From Paenibacillaceae bacterium (GTDB taxonomy: Bacteria; Bacillota; Bacilli; Paenibacillales; CANHGK01): a stretch of 64,000 bases of DNA. The stretch spans positions 1-64,000 of the forward strand of contig CANHGK010000003.1 in assembly GCA_947460235.1 (NCBI GenBank), in the 5' to 3' direction. Each line of letters begins with the position of its first letter. Within the stretch, counting starts at the first letter, position 1. The notes under the pieces are model-generated. The model searched no databases. It was not told the origin of the DNA and saw only the letters and a program-made list of their open reading frames with translations. Both the position numbers and the translations under genes were made by a program. Shown one piece after another: positions 23,607 to 33,586 of this stretch.

Positions 23607-24368
23607 CTAGTTCTGATTTATTTCCATGAGTACTCTACCACTCAACCAAAATAACCCATTAACTACTCCGCCTGTTTTTGGTACACCTTGCACCAAATCC
23701 GGATCAGCGACCACATCAATTTCACCGCCATACGTAGATATACATAAATGCCAATACGCTTGTCCAGTAAACGGATTGATTTTCATTTTGCACGTTTTAA
23801 TCCAACCAGAAAAAACCGCTTCCGCCGTTTCTTCGGTTATATGTTCATCAATCATTAACAGTCCACTTGGAATAAATGACTCCACTGCCCGCTTTGCGCC
23901 AGGTGGTTGATCATCGTAAAAATCTTTTTCCGACGCATAACAGGTAACTTGATGCGCAAATCCAACCAATTGAACATAAACTTCAGGATTTGAGATCAAT
24001 TTGTCACTCATCAGCGCAAAATCCGGCATTTCGAACAACATCGGATATGCTCCAGGTAATTCCTGATTTTCTTCAGGTAAAGCCCAAGCCTTCACTGATC
24101 CATCCAGTGAGTGATTATCTGCTGGATATGTGTTTGACACGCGTAATCGAAAAACACTTTGTCCCTTAAAATGTGGATTCAACCCGATCAACTGATGCGA
24201 ATGATCAGATTGTACACTAAGTACAAAACCAGATTCGTCCTCATAAATAATATAAAGGCCTTTGTCCGCGTGGTGAACTTTCCCCATTTTTGAGAACGTA
24301 ATTGCCAATTCAACAAACTCGTCCGGCTTGGTTACCGGAAAACCGATATCAGTGAAATGATTTGCCAC
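23607..24368 (-). CDS. Hypothetical cytosolic protein, 253 aa
   Basis: A 253-residue soluble protein starting MANHFTDIGFPVTKPDEFVE, with mixed alpha/beta pattern and no export signal. The opening resembles small Firmicutes proteins of unknown function that begin with an HF-x-x-GF motif. No catalytic motif is seen. It is a single-gene unit between two terminators. Confidence 0.7.
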   Translation of the reverse strand: MANHFTDIGFPVTKPDEFVELAITFSKMGKVHHADKGLYIIYEDESGFVLSVQSDHSHQLIGLNPHFKGQSVFRLRVSNTYPADNHSLDGSVKAWALPEENQELPGAYPMLFEMPDFALMSDKLISNPEVYVQLVGFAHQVTCYASEKDFYDDQPPGAKRAVESFIPSGLLMIDEHITEETAEAVFSGWIKTCKMKINPFTGQAYWHLCISTYGGEIDVVADPDLVQGVPKTGGVVNGLFWLSGRVLMEINQN

Positions 24369-24458
24369 GCGTTCACCACCTTACCTTAGATTCACAATAA
24401 ATAATCAATTCGCCGTAAATGAGTGCCAATCCTCTAATTGAAACATTGAATCGCACAG

Positions 24459-24496
24459 AAAAAGCATCCTGCACGTAATTTTACAGGATGCTTTTT
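24459..24496 (-). terminator. Terminator of polC
   Basis: Perfect 13-bp stem AAAAAGCATCCTG/CAGGATGCTTTTT with a 12-base loop, about 25 bp past the polC stop. It closes the long minus-strand gene series that begins with the flagellar genes. Confidence 0.9.
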
Positions 24497-24520
24497 GATT
24501 TACAAATTCATTATCGTTTA

Positions 24521-27500
24521 CTAAAACAAAGCAAGTTGATTGCTCTCCGGCAAGCCACGGAACACACCCATTCCAGTCAGCGTCTCAACAACAGTTTTAG
24601 AAATTTTGCTGCGGGATTGAAAATCTTCGATGGACAAGAATGGTCCGTTTTCACGCGCTGCTACTACATTTCGCGCTGCATTTTCCCCTAGCCCGCCAAG
24701 AGCTGCAAACGGAGCAATCAAACTATCTCCATCAATGATAAAACGCGTTGCTTGCGAGCGATTCAAATCAATATTCTTAAACTTAAAACCACGCGACGTC
24801 ATTTCAAGTGCCATTTCGAAAATTGGAACGGATGCTTTTTCTTTCGGTTGCGCGTTGAACCCTTTTTCCTCGATCTCGATTAATTTTTTCATGATTGTTT
24901 CATATCCAGCACTTAATGTTTGTAGATCAAACTCGTCTGCGCGTACGGAATAATACGTACAGTAATATGCCAGCGGGTGGTAAACCTTGAAGTATGCTGT
25001 CCGTACTGCAGAAATAACATACGCAGATGCATGTGCTTTCGGGAACATATATTCAATCCGTAGACAAGAGTCAATGTACCATTCCGGAATTTTGTGCTCC
25101 TTCATTGACTCGATCCATTCCGGCTTCAAACCCTTCCCTTTACGCACACTTTCGGTAATCGTGAACGCTAGTGCGGCATCCATATTCCCTTTATAAATTA
25201 AATAAAGCATGATGTCATCACGACAACCAATTACTGTTTTAATCGTGCATGTTCCATTGCGAATCAATTCCTGAGCATTGTTTAGCCATACGCCTGTACC
25301 ATGAGACAATCCGGAAATTTGCAACAAGTCCGAGAATGTTTTCGGCTGCGTTTCTTGCAACATTTGGCGAACGAATTTCGTGCCCATCTCAGGAACACCA
25401 TACGTCGCAACAGACGTACGGATTTGTTCTGGGGTTACTCCGAGCGCTTCCACACTACTAAAAATACTCATCGTTTTCGGATCACTCATCGGAATTGTTT
25501 GCGGATCAATACCGGTCAAATCTTGTAACATTCGCATCATCGTCGGATCATCGTGTCCGAGAATATCGAGTTTGAGCAAATTAGAATCGAAGGCGTGGTA
25601 GTCAAAATGTGTTGTCATCCAATCCGCATTCGTATCATCTGCGGGGAATTGAACAGGCGTAATGTCGTTTACGTTGATATAATCGGGGACAACTACGATT
25701 CCGCCGGGATGTTGGCCCGTACTTCGTTTCACACCAGTACATCCCATTGCAAGCCGTTGATACTCTGCTTGGCGGAGTGAGCGTCCTTTATCCTCCATAT
25801 ATTTTCGAACGTATCCATACGCTGTTTTTTCTGCCACCGTTCCGATGGTTCCGGCACGGAATACATGCTTTTCACCGAACAATACTTTCGTATAATTATG
25901 TGCAATCGGCTGGTATTCACCGCTGAAGTTCAAATCAATATCGGGAACTTTGTCGCCTTTGAAACCAAGAAACGTTTCAAACGGAATATCATGACCTTCA
26001 CCTTTCATCTGTTTTCCACACGATGGACATTTTCGTAGTGGCAAATCAAATCCACTCGGAACTCGTCCATCCGTGTAAAATTCACTGTACTGACAAGATG
26101 CACACCAATGATGTGGTGGAAGTGGATTGACCTCGGAAATTCCGAGCATCATCGCAACAACTGATGAACCGACGGAACCCCTAGACCCTACCAAATATCC
26201 GTCATCATTTGATTTTTTTACGAGACGCTGAGAAATCAAATAGTTGGCTGAAAATCCAAATTGAATAATTGGTTTTAATTCTTTCTCAAGTCGTGCCACA
26301 ACAACGTCCGGTATTGGTGATCCATACATCCGCTCTGCAGTCGCGTAACATGTTTCTCGAATTTCTGTGTCTGCCCCATCAATGATTGGTGAGAAAAGTT
26401 CATCCGGAAACATTTTATAGGATTCAAAACGATCTGCAAGTTCGTTACTGTTTTTGACAACGACCTCATATGCTTTATCTTTACCGAGAAACGCGAATTC
26501 CTCTAACATTTCTGTTGTCGTACGCAAATGAGCATCAGGCTTCTTGATGTCTTTCAGAGGACTAAAACCGGTGATGCCATGAATCGTAATGTCTCGTAAA
26601 ATTTTATCGCGAGGATTCAAGTAGTGGACGTTGCCCGTTGCGAGTACCGGTTTACCGAGTTTTTGTCCTAGCGCTACGATCCGCTTGATCGCATCAACGA
26701 TTTGATCGCGAGAATTAACGAGTTGTTTTTCTAGTAAATGTTCATACATACAAATCGGTTGAATTTCGAGCACATCATAAAATTCTGCGATTTGTTCAGC
26801 TTCTTCAATTGATTTGAACATGACTGCGTCGAATAATTCGCCTTTTTCACACCCAGATAAAATCAATAGATCATCGCGTTGCGCGGCAAGTTCACTGCGC
26901 GGAATGTTTGCACTCTTGTTAAAAAATTTGGTGTGTGACATCGAGACAAGCTCAAATAAACGCTTTTTCCCCTTCGCATTCAGCGCATACACGCCGGAGT
27001 GAAAAGGACGCACTGTCGATAAATCTTTCCCGACATCTTGGTTCAAATCACTTACGGTAATCACATTTTTTGACTCAACTGCTTCTTTGAACAATCCAAT
27101 CATAATGCCGGCAAGTGCAATCGAGTCATCGATCGCACGGTGATGATTTTCGAGTTTGATTTTGTATTTGTCCGCAAGCGTGTTCAATCGATGATTCTTC
27201 ATGCTCGGATATAACCATCGCGCCACTTCAAGTGTATCAATGACTGGATTCATTAACGGTTTTTCACCAATCGACTTCAAATTCGATTGCAAAAAGCCCA
27301 TATCAAATCGAGCGTTATGTGCAACGAGCACACCATTTCCTGCAAATGCGAGAAACTCTTTTAGTACGACATCTAGTTCTGGTGCATCTTTAACCATATC
27401 GTCAGTAATGTTTGTAAGTTGTGTAATATTGTGCGGAATCGGTTCATGCGGATTAATAAATCGCTGAAATTCCTCACCAACTTGTCCATTTTTGACGCGC

Positions 27501-28840
27501 ACCGCTGCGATCTCGATGATCTTGTTGCTACGCACGGATAAACCAGTGGTCTCGGTATCAAAAACGATATATTCCGATTCTTGTAACAAACGATCGTCAG
27601 CCATATGCACGATCGGTATCCCGTTTGGAAGTACATTCGCTTCCACTCCAAATAACACTTTCATCGAGTGCTTCTTAGCCATTTTTGCCGCATCAGGATA
27701 CGCCTGAATGTTAGCATGATCACTAATTGCAATCGCTTTATGTCCCCACTTCACCGCTTGCTTCACATACATTTCGAAGGACGCAACGGCATCCATTGTA
27801 CTCATTGTTGTATGCAAATGGAATTCAACGCGTTTTTCTTCTGCGTCATCTTTTCGTTCTGGCGGTGCGTTCACTTCATTGACGTCGTTCGGAATCATAC
27901 TTAATTCTGGAGGATTCATAAAACGGTCATATTCCACTTTCCCGCGCAGACGTACCCACATGCCTTCGCGGAATCGTTCCCACGTACGCTGATCATCTTT
28001 CGTTTTCGCAAAAACTTTACATTGAATTGAATCAGAATAATCCGATAACGAAAAGGAATGGAGCACCATCCCATTTTTGAGTGCCTTCGACTCATAGCCA
28101 AATACGAATCCTTGAACTGTAATTTTCTTTTCTTCTTCGATAATTTGACTGATCGCTACCGGCGGATCTTTAATCTCGTAACCGACCATAAATGGTCCTT
28201 CTGCGTCATCTGAAGATGCAACTTTGGCAGCAGCTGCCGCTTCTTTCATTTGTTGATCAATCATTGAACGCTCAAACACCTGTTGTTGTTGCATGAATTG
28301 ATCAACTTTTTCTTTACGCTCTTCCGCAGACAATTGTTGATCAACGACAACTTTTATGCGCGCGTCAAAATAAGTTTGGAAAAATTCAGGCACAAGCAAC
28401 TCTAGTTGCTTCTTTTTTGCCATTTCCAAACTGACCGTATCCCAAAATAATAATTTTAAGGTGCCGCCGTCAGCGATCGCCTCTGCTTTATTTAACCAGC
28501 CACTCCCAGATGATTTCTCGGTTTGTAGCCATTCTTGTGCCGCAGGCCAATAATCCGTTAACCACGGCGCAGAATCCCCTGGAAACCGCAACATCATCGT
28601 AATTTTATCCGGAGCAGCACCGGAAGCACCTGCCGCCTTCTGAACTTCGTTCCAAACAGAAAGGTCCGGCACCACTTTCCCGGTCCGGACCTCCATACGA
28701 AGCCAGCCGCCCTTACGTCCGCAAACGACACGCTCCAACTGCCAATCAGCAGTATGCGTAGTCACCCAAGCAGACGACAATCCGATTTGCTCCAACCATG
28801 CGCGAAAGCGCTCTGTTGTTGTCATCAAATTCATGGACAT
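24521..28840 (-). CDS. polC: DNA polymerase III alpha subunit, PolC type
   Basis: A 1439-residue replicative polymerase of low-GC Gram-positives. The order is N-terminal domains, an OB domain near residue 240 (ITVQGFVFGYESK), a PHP domain (EFHLHTTMSTMDAV, about 342) split by a DEDD 3'-5' exonuclease (YIVFDTETTGL, about 423), then a zinc site (CASCQYSEF...CPSCGKQ, about 915) and palm residues in VPDIDLNFSGEYQ. Length matches the family. GAGGT precedes ATG 28840. It is last in the rpsB-to-polC series as in B. subtilis, with an esterase gene inserted just upstream and a strong terminator after it. Confidence 0.97.
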   Translation of the reverse strand: MSMNLMTTTERFRAWLEQIGLSSAWVTTHTADWQLERVVCGRKGGWLRMEVRTGKVVPDLSVWNEVQKAAGASGAAPDKITMMLRFPGDSAPWLTDYWPAAQEWLQTEKSSGSGWLNKAEAIADGGTLKLLFWDTVSLEMAKKKQLELLVPEFFQTYFDARIKVVVDQQLSAEERKEKVDQFMQQQQVFERSMIDQQMKEAAAAAKVASSDDAEGPFMVGYEIKDPPVAISQIIEEEKKITVQGFVFGYESKALKNGMVLHSFSLSDYSDSIQCKVFAKTKDDQRTWERFREGMWVRLRGKVEYDRFMNPPELSMIPNDVNEVNAPPERKDDAEEKRVEFHLHTTMSTMDAVASFEMYVKQAVKWGHKAIAISDHANIQAYPDAAKMAKKHSMKVLFGVEANVLPNGIPIVHMADDRLLQESEYIVFDTETTGLSVRSNKIIEIAAVRVKNGQVGEEFQRFINPHEPIPHNITQLTNITDDMVKDAPELDVVLKEFLAFAGNGVLVAHNARFDMGFLQSNLKSIGEKPLMNPVIDTLEVARWLYPSMKNHRLNTLADKYKIKLENHHRAIDDSIALAGIMIGLFKEAVESKNVITVSDLNQDVGKDLSTVRPFHSGVYALNAKGKKRLFELVSMSHTKFFNKSANIPRSELAAQRDDLLILSGCEKGELFDAVMFKSIEEAEQIAEFYDVLEIQPICMYEHLLEKQLVNSRDQIVDAIKRIVALGQKLGKPVLATGNVHYLNPRDKILRDITIHGITGFSPLKDIKKPDAHLRTTTEMLEEFAFLGKDKAYEVVVKNSNELADRFESYKMFPDELFSPIIDGADTEIRETCYATAERMYGSPIPDVVVARLEKELKPIIQFGFSANYLISQRLVKKSNDDGYLVGSRGSVGSSVVAMMLGISEVNPLPPHHWCASCQYSEFYTDGRVPSGFDLPLRKCPSCGKQMKGEGHDIPFETFLGFKGDKVPDIDLNFSGEYQPIAHNYTKVLFGEKHVFRAGTIGTVAEKTAYGYVRKYMEDKGRSLRQAEYQRLAMGCTGVKRSTGQHPGGIVVVPDYINVNDITPVQFPADDTNADWMTTHFDYHAFDSNLLKLDILGHDDPTMMRMLQDLTGIDPQTIPMSDPKTMSIFSSVEALGVTPEQIRTSVATYGVPEMGTKFVRQMLQETQPKTFSDLLQISGLSHGTGVWLNNAQELIRNGTCTIKTVIGCRDDIMLYLIYKGNMDAALAFTITESVRKGKGLKPEWIESMKEHKIPEWYIDSCLRIEYMFPKAHASAYVISAVRTAYFKVYHPLAYYCTYYSVRADEFDLQTLSAGYETIMKKLIEIEEKGFNAQPKEKASVPIFEMALEMTSRGFKFKNIDLNRSQATRFIIDGDSLIAPFAALGGLGENAARNVVAARENGPFLSIEDFQSRSKISKTVVETLTGMGVFRGLPESNQLALF

Positions 28841-28867
28841 TGCATCGACCTCATTTATTATGCATTT

Positions 28868-29584
28868 CTATGATATCCAAACTTTCAACGTTTTTTCGAT
28901 CGTTAGGATGATTTCAGTCGCTTGGCAATCTTGTAACATTTCATGTCCACTGCGAAAAAACTTTACGAAATGTTTTTGATCTGTCGCCAATTGACGTCTT
29001 AAAATATCAATAATTTGCTTTGAAACAATCGTGTCTTTTGCGGTATACAATGTTACAACTGGAACATTTACCTCATGTAATTGCCTAACCGTTCGCTTTG
29101 CATACTGGCGTAGTTCATCAAATGCAGCCGTCGGAAAATATGGATAGTTGGTGCAAACTTCTCGTTCCAATTTTTTATCTTTAAAGCTACTCGGAGACTT
29201 CCAATAAGTAAATATTTTTTTGAGCAGAGGTGAAAACATTGTTAGCGGATCACGAAACCGAAGTGCTGGTGCAAGTAATACCAAACCTTTGATTTTGTTA
29301 GCATGTTGGATCGCCAAATTTAGCGCCAGCACACCGCCCATCGATAAACCAATAATAATGACCTCATCAACCTCACTAAGTAAATCAAACATGGCATGTT
29401 CCGCATCATCATACCAATCTTGCGCTTTGACATCCGCAAGATCCATATATTGCGTACCGTGTCCACGCAAAACTGGCATTCGATAAGGAAGACCAAGCTT
29501 TTCTGCCAGAGGCACGAGTGCCCGAACGGTATCCAAACTACCTGTAAAACCATGCAATATTAATAATCCGACCATACAATTCAA
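28868..29584 (-). CDS. Alpha/beta hydrolase, carboxylesterase (Est30-like)
   Basis: A 238-residue serine hydrolase with HGFTG (oxyanion region), nucleophile elbow GLSMGG (Ser near residue 100), acid in TAKDTIVS and His in RSGHEML. This matches small cytosolic carboxylesterases of Bacillales. No good ribosome site is visible; the track start is TTG 29584, directly after the proS stop, while ATG 29575 (MVGLLILHGFTG) is the more natural start and probably relies on coupling to proS. It is an insertion between proS and polC relative to B. subtilis order. Confidence 0.85.
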   Translation of the reverse strand: MNCMVGLLILHGFTGSLDTVRALVPLAEKLGLPYRMPVLRGHGTQYMDLADVKAQDWYDDAEHAMFDLLSEVDEVIIIGLSMGGVLALNLAIQHANKIKGLVLLAPALRFRDPLTMFSPLLKKIFTYWKSPSSFKDKKLEREVCTNYPYFPTAAFDELRQYAKRTVRQLHEVNVPVVTLYTAKDTIVSKQIIDILRRQLATDQKHFVKFFRSGHEMLQDCQATEIILTIEKTLKVWIS

Positions 29585-31033
29585 TTAGTACGCGCGAGCA
29601 AATACAACTGTTTGCTCACCATGTTCTCCGCATACTAAACATTTATTTTTCTTTACTTTTGGTTCAAATGGAATGTTCCGACTCGTCGCGCCAGTTTCTT
29701 CTTTAACTTGCTTTTCACAATCAGCAGATCCACACCATCCAGCATAAACAAATCCGCGTTTTTGCTCGAACAATGATTTCATCTGATCTAATGAATCCAC
29801 ATCATATGTTTGTTCTTGTTGGAACGCTAACGCCTTGTTAAACATTTCAGTGTGTACATTGGCAATCATTGATTGAACTTGATCAACAAAATCATCCAAT
29901 GGTACAGATACTTTAGCACCTGTAATTCGAGAAACGACAATCGCTTGTCCATTCTCGATGTCACGAGGCCCGATTTCGATTCGAACCGGTACGCCGCGCA
30001 TTTCGTACTCATTGAATTTCCATCCAGGCGTAATTCCTTCACGGTCGTCTAATTTTACTCGAACTCCTGCTTTACGCAATTCATTGTAAAGTTCTTCCGC
30101 TTTAGCATTTACTGTTTCACGCAATTTTGCAGGTCCAATTGGAATGATAACCGCTTGTGTAGGCGCAAGTTTCGGTGGCAACACGAGGCCACGGTCATCA
30201 CCGTGAACCATAATTAACGCACCGATCAACCGAGTGCTAACACCCCATGACGTTGTATGGCAAAATTGTAATTGATTTTCACGATCCGTAAATTGAATCT
30301 CGAATGCTTTGGCAAAATTCGTGCCAAGATAATGCGATGTCCCTGCTTGAACTGCGCGACCATCTTGCATCATTGCTTCGATCGAGAATGTATCTACCGC
30401 ACCAGCAAACTTTTCAGAAGGCGTTTTTTGCCCAGTAATGACCGGAATTGCCAATACATTTTCAGAAAACTCACGATAAATTTCAAGCATTTGCATCGTT
30501 TCTTTACGTGCATCCACTTCGTCTTCGTGTGCTGTGTGACCTTCTTGCCACAAAAACTCACTCGTCCGCAAAAAAGGTAACGTGCGTTTTTCCCAGCGTA
30601 CGACATTCGCCCATTGGTTGATTAACATTGGTAAATCACGGTACGACTGTATCCACTTCGCATACATATGTCCAAACATCGTCTCTGATGTCGGACGAAT
30701 CGCCAATTTTTCTTCTAATTGTTCTCCGCCAGCTTCGGTGACAAACGGCAATTCTGGGTTAAAACCCTCGACATGTTCTTTTTCTTTTTGGAAAAAGCTC
30801 TCCGGAATAAACAGTGGGAAATATGCGTTGCGATGTCCCGTCTCTTTGAATCGGCGGTCAAGTTCTTGTTGAATTCCTTCCCATAACGCGTAACCATCTG
30901 GCTTAAATACAATGCAACCGCGAACAGGCGCATAATCCATTAAATCTGCTTTTTTGATCACGTCTAAGTACCAACGCGAAAAATCTTCCGATTGTGGTGT
31001 AATTTCTTTGCTCACTGTTTTTTCCTGTGCCAT
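29585..31033 (-). CDS. proS: Prolyl-tRNA synthetase, eukaryote/archaeal-like (ProS type 3)
   Basis: A 482-residue class II synthetase that charges tRNA-Pro. Motif 2 region (VVRWEKRT-LPFLRTSEFLWQEGHTAH) and motif 3 (GDDRGLVLPP) are intact. The editing insertion of the bacterial-type enzyme is absent, and a C-terminal zinc-like extension (WCGSADC...CLVCGEHG, ending in YAR-AY form) is present, which marks the eukaryote-like class. GGAGGT precedes the ATG. It sits at the locus where B. subtilis has the longer bacterial-type proS, so a class replacement in situ is inferred. Loss of the cis-editing domain implies dependence on other proofreading of Ala-tRNA-Pro. Confidence 0.93.
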   Translation of the reverse strand: MAQEKTVSKEITPQSEDFSRWYLDVIKKADLMDYAPVRGCIVFKPDGYALWEGIQQELDRRFKETGHRNAYFPLFIPESFFQKEKEHVEGFNPELPFVTEAGGEQLEEKLAIRPTSETMFGHMYAKWIQSYRDLPMLINQWANVVRWEKRTLPFLRTSEFLWQEGHTAHEDEVDARKETMQMLEIYREFSENVLAIPVITGQKTPSEKFAGAVDTFSIEAMMQDGRAVQAGTSHYLGTNFAKAFEIQFTDRENQLQFCHTTSWGVSTRLIGALIMVHGDDRGLVLPPKLAPTQAVIIPIGPAKLRETVNAKAEELYNELRKAGVRVKLDDREGITPGWKFNEYEMRGVPVRIEIGPRDIENGQAIVVSRITGAKVSVPLDDFVDQVQSMIANVHTEMFNKALAFQQEQTYDVDSLDQMKSLFEQKRGFVYAGWCGSADCEKQVKEETGATSRNIPFEPKVKKNKCLVCGEHGEQTVVFARAY

Positions 31034-31058
31034 AAGTACCTCCTGATGCTTCGATCAA

Positions 31059-32351
31059 CTATCTAAACAGCATTGAAATATCGTTAAAGGTAATGACCAC
31101 CATAAAGGCCATCATCATTGCAAAACCGATCAAATGTACCATGCTTTCACGATTCGGTGGGACTGGACGTCCGCGAATCGCTTCAATGAACAAGAATACA
31201 ATTCGACTGCCATCGAGCGCCGGAATTGGCAATAAATTGAATAACCCCAGATATAAACTAAGAATTCCCGCCCAATAGACTAAAGAATCAAATCCTTTGG
31301 CCGCAAATTGCGCAGTCACATTAACCGTTTTTACTGGCCCACCGAGTTCATCAAGTTTGACGTTCCCCGTAAATAATTTCTTAAAACCTTCAAGTATATT
31401 TTCAGTGAAAAACGACATCATTAGCCAACCGCCTTGAATCGATTCACCAAGCGTTGCATTTCTACGATGCGGTCGAACACCAACCATGATACGTTTTTGA
31501 CCATTATATTCGCGCATTTTTGGTGTTATTACAAGTGCAATTTTCTCACCATTGCGGTCTACAATCCAGTTCATCGGTTTGTCTGCAGACGCACCAATCC
31601 AATCGCTTAATTTAACCCAATCATCTCCAGGTGACACACCATTAATCGTGAGTACTTCGTCACCTTTTTGGAGTCCAGCCAACTCGGCTTGTGTTCCTGG
31701 ATCGATATCACCAATCTTAATGTGCGCGGATTCTGTAGGCATCCCACTTAAAAACACAAACAACATAAACAATACAAACGCCAAAATTCCATTCATTAAT
31801 GGACCTGCAAAAATCGTAAGGAACCGTTGCCATATTGATTTATTATTAAACAAACGATTATTTGGTGCAATTTGCCACCATGTTCCTGGTTTACCGATCA
31901 TTGCCTGGGGGCTTACCTGATATTCCGAAACGGTCAAATCATTGGACGATGTTAAACGAATCCAAAGCTTTTCCTCCAAATCAAAGGAATCAATGGTACC
32001 GATTTTTTGGTTTGGCGACAAGACATATGAAGTCGTTTCATTCTCATCTTGAAGCGGTTCAATACGAATAACGTGATCATCGGTGATCGTTAAACGGGAA
32101 TGCATACCAACTTCTAATTGATTGCGTTCTGGTTCTTCACCTGCCATCCTCACAAATCCGCCAATGGGCAATAACCGAAGCGTGTATGTAGTTTCGTTGC
32201 GACGCCAAGAGTAAATAAGCGGTCCAAATCCAATCGCAAATTCACGCACAAGAATTCCAGCGCGTTTCGCGAAAATAAAATGACCAAATTCGTGAATTCC
32301 AACGAGCACAAAAAATAACATTACGACGGAAAAAACTACTTGAAAGGACAT
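31059..32351 (-). CDS. rseP: Site-2 membrane metalloprotease RseP/RasP
   Basis: A 430-residue intramembrane zinc protease. HEFGH (residues 20-24) in the first helix and the IPALDGSR motif near the C terminus build the active site, and a PDZ domain lies between (GDIDPGTQAELAGLQKGDEVL, about residue 218). An insert of about 90 residues precedes the PDZ domain. In B. subtilis the orthologue RasP cuts anti-sigma factors and signal-peptide remnants. It is in the conserved cdsA-dxr-rseP-proS series with short gaps. Confidence 0.95.
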   Translation of the reverse strand: MSFQVVFSVVMLFFVLVGIHEFGHFIFAKRAGILVREFAIGFGPLIYSWRRNETTYTLRLLPIGGFVRMAGEEPERNQLEVGMHSRLTITDDHVIRIEPLQDENETTSYVLSPNQKIGTIDSFDLEEKLWIRLTSSNDLTVSEYQVSPQAMIGKPGTWWQIAPNNRLFNNKSIWQRFLTIFAGPLMNGILAFVLFMLFVFLSGMPTESAHIKIGDIDPGTQAELAGLQKGDEVLTINGVSPGDDWVKLSDWIGASADKPMNWIVDRNGEKIALVITPKMREYNGQKRIMVGVRPHRRNATLGESIQGGWLMMSFFTENILEGFKKLFTGNVKLDELGGPVKTVNVTAQFAAKGFDSLVYWAGILSLYLGLFNLLPIPALDGSRIVFLFIEAIRGRPVPPNRESMVHLIGFAMMMAFMVVITFNDISMLFR

Positions 32352-32391
32352 GGACCAACCTCCTTAAGTCTTCATAACTATTTTATAACAC

Positions 32392-33564
32392 TTACAGGTT
32401 CTCCGTCCAAGAACGCGCCCATGCGTCCGTCGTTAAAATTTCTTCCAAATTAGGTTCTCGAATTAAATCATGTTTCATCATTGTTTGTTCAATAAAACGT
32501 TCGATCGACAAAAATGGTATTTCTCCTTTTAAAAACTTTGAAACGGCCACTTCATTGACCGCATTAAAAACCGTGGGCATCGTCCCGCCAATTTTCCCCG
32601 CTTCATACGCATATTTCAAACACGGAAAACGTACGACATCAACTGCGCGGAAATCAAGACGTCCAATGGTAAGTAAATCGAGCGGTGTTGTTGGATTATG
32701 TTGCCTTTGCGGGTACGTCATTGCATATTGAATCGGTACGCGCATATCCGGACAACCAAGTTGTGCCATAACAGACGTATCCCGAAATTCTACCATCGAA
32801 TGGACAATACTTTGCGGATGCATGATCACATCGATTTGGTCATATGGCAAATCAAATAACCAATGCGCCTCAATTACTTCCAAGCCTTTGTTCACAAGCG
32901 TTGCGGAATCAATTGTGATTTTGGCACCCATTGACCAATTAGGATGAGCAAGCGCCTGCTTTGCAGTCACATGCTCCAATTCATCACGGGATAAATCTCG
33001 CAGTGCTCCCCCAGATGCCGTTAAAACGATCCGTTTCACATCATCACGATTTTCCCCATTCAGACATTGAAAGATCGCTGAATGCTCACTGTCGATCGGA
33101 ATCATTTTCACATTGTGCAGCTTCGCCAATTGCGTAACCAAGTGTCCCGCTGTGACAAGTGTTTCTTTATTGGCAAGTCCGATCATTTTCCCAGATCGTA
33201 TGGCAGCTAACGTAGAAGGCAGACCAGCACTACCAACCATTGCACAAATTACCATATCACAATCACGGTGCGTAGCAACGGAACGTCGTCCATCTTCTCC
33301 ATACATCACTTCGATCGGTTGACCTTCTGCAGCACGTATGCGTTTACTTCGGAGTTGTATATCTAAATCAATAGCAACTGCTTCTTCACTTACCGTTACG
33401 AGCGAAGGACGAAATTCCATCACCTGTTCCAATAATAATTTGGCATTTGATCCTGCCGCAAGCGCAACCACTTCAAATCGGTCCGGATGATGACGGACGA
33501 TATCTAATGTTTGAGTTCCAATCGAACCTGTCGACCCCAAAATCGAAATTCGCTTTCTCGTCAT
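32392..33564 (-). CDS. dxr: 1-deoxy-D-xylulose 5-phosphate reductoisomerase
   Basis: The start at ATG 33564 follows GGAGGGTCGC and gives 390 residues beginning MTRKRISILGSTG, the family N terminus; the tracked 11-residue extension is not needed. GSTGSIGTQTLDIV is the NADPH loop, and SEHSAIFQCL and GSAGLPSTL frame the metal and substrate site. The enzyme performs the committed step of the MEP isoprenoid pathway, which feeds the neighbouring uppS. Confidence 0.95.
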   Translation of the reverse strand: MTRKRISILGSTGSIGTQTLDIVRHHPDRFEVVALAAGSNAKLLLEQVMEFRPSLVTVSEEAVAIDLDIQLRSKRIRAAEGQPIEVMYGEDGRRSVATHRDCDMVICAMVGSAGLPSTLAAIRSGKMIGLANKETLVTAGHLVTQLAKLHNVKMIPIDSEHSAIFQCLNGENRDDVKRIVLTASGGALRDLSRDELEHVTAKQALAHPNWSMGAKITIDSATLVNKGLEVIEAHWLFDLPYDQIDVIMHPQSIVHSMVEFRDTSVMAQLGCPDMRVPIQYAMTYPQRQHNPTTPLDLLTIGRLDFRAVDVVRFPCLKYAYEAGKIGGTMPTVFNAVNEVAVSKFLKGEIPFLSIERFIEQTMMKHDLIREPNLEEILTTDAWARSWTENL

Positions 33565-33586
33565 GCGACCCTCCAACAGCAACTTA

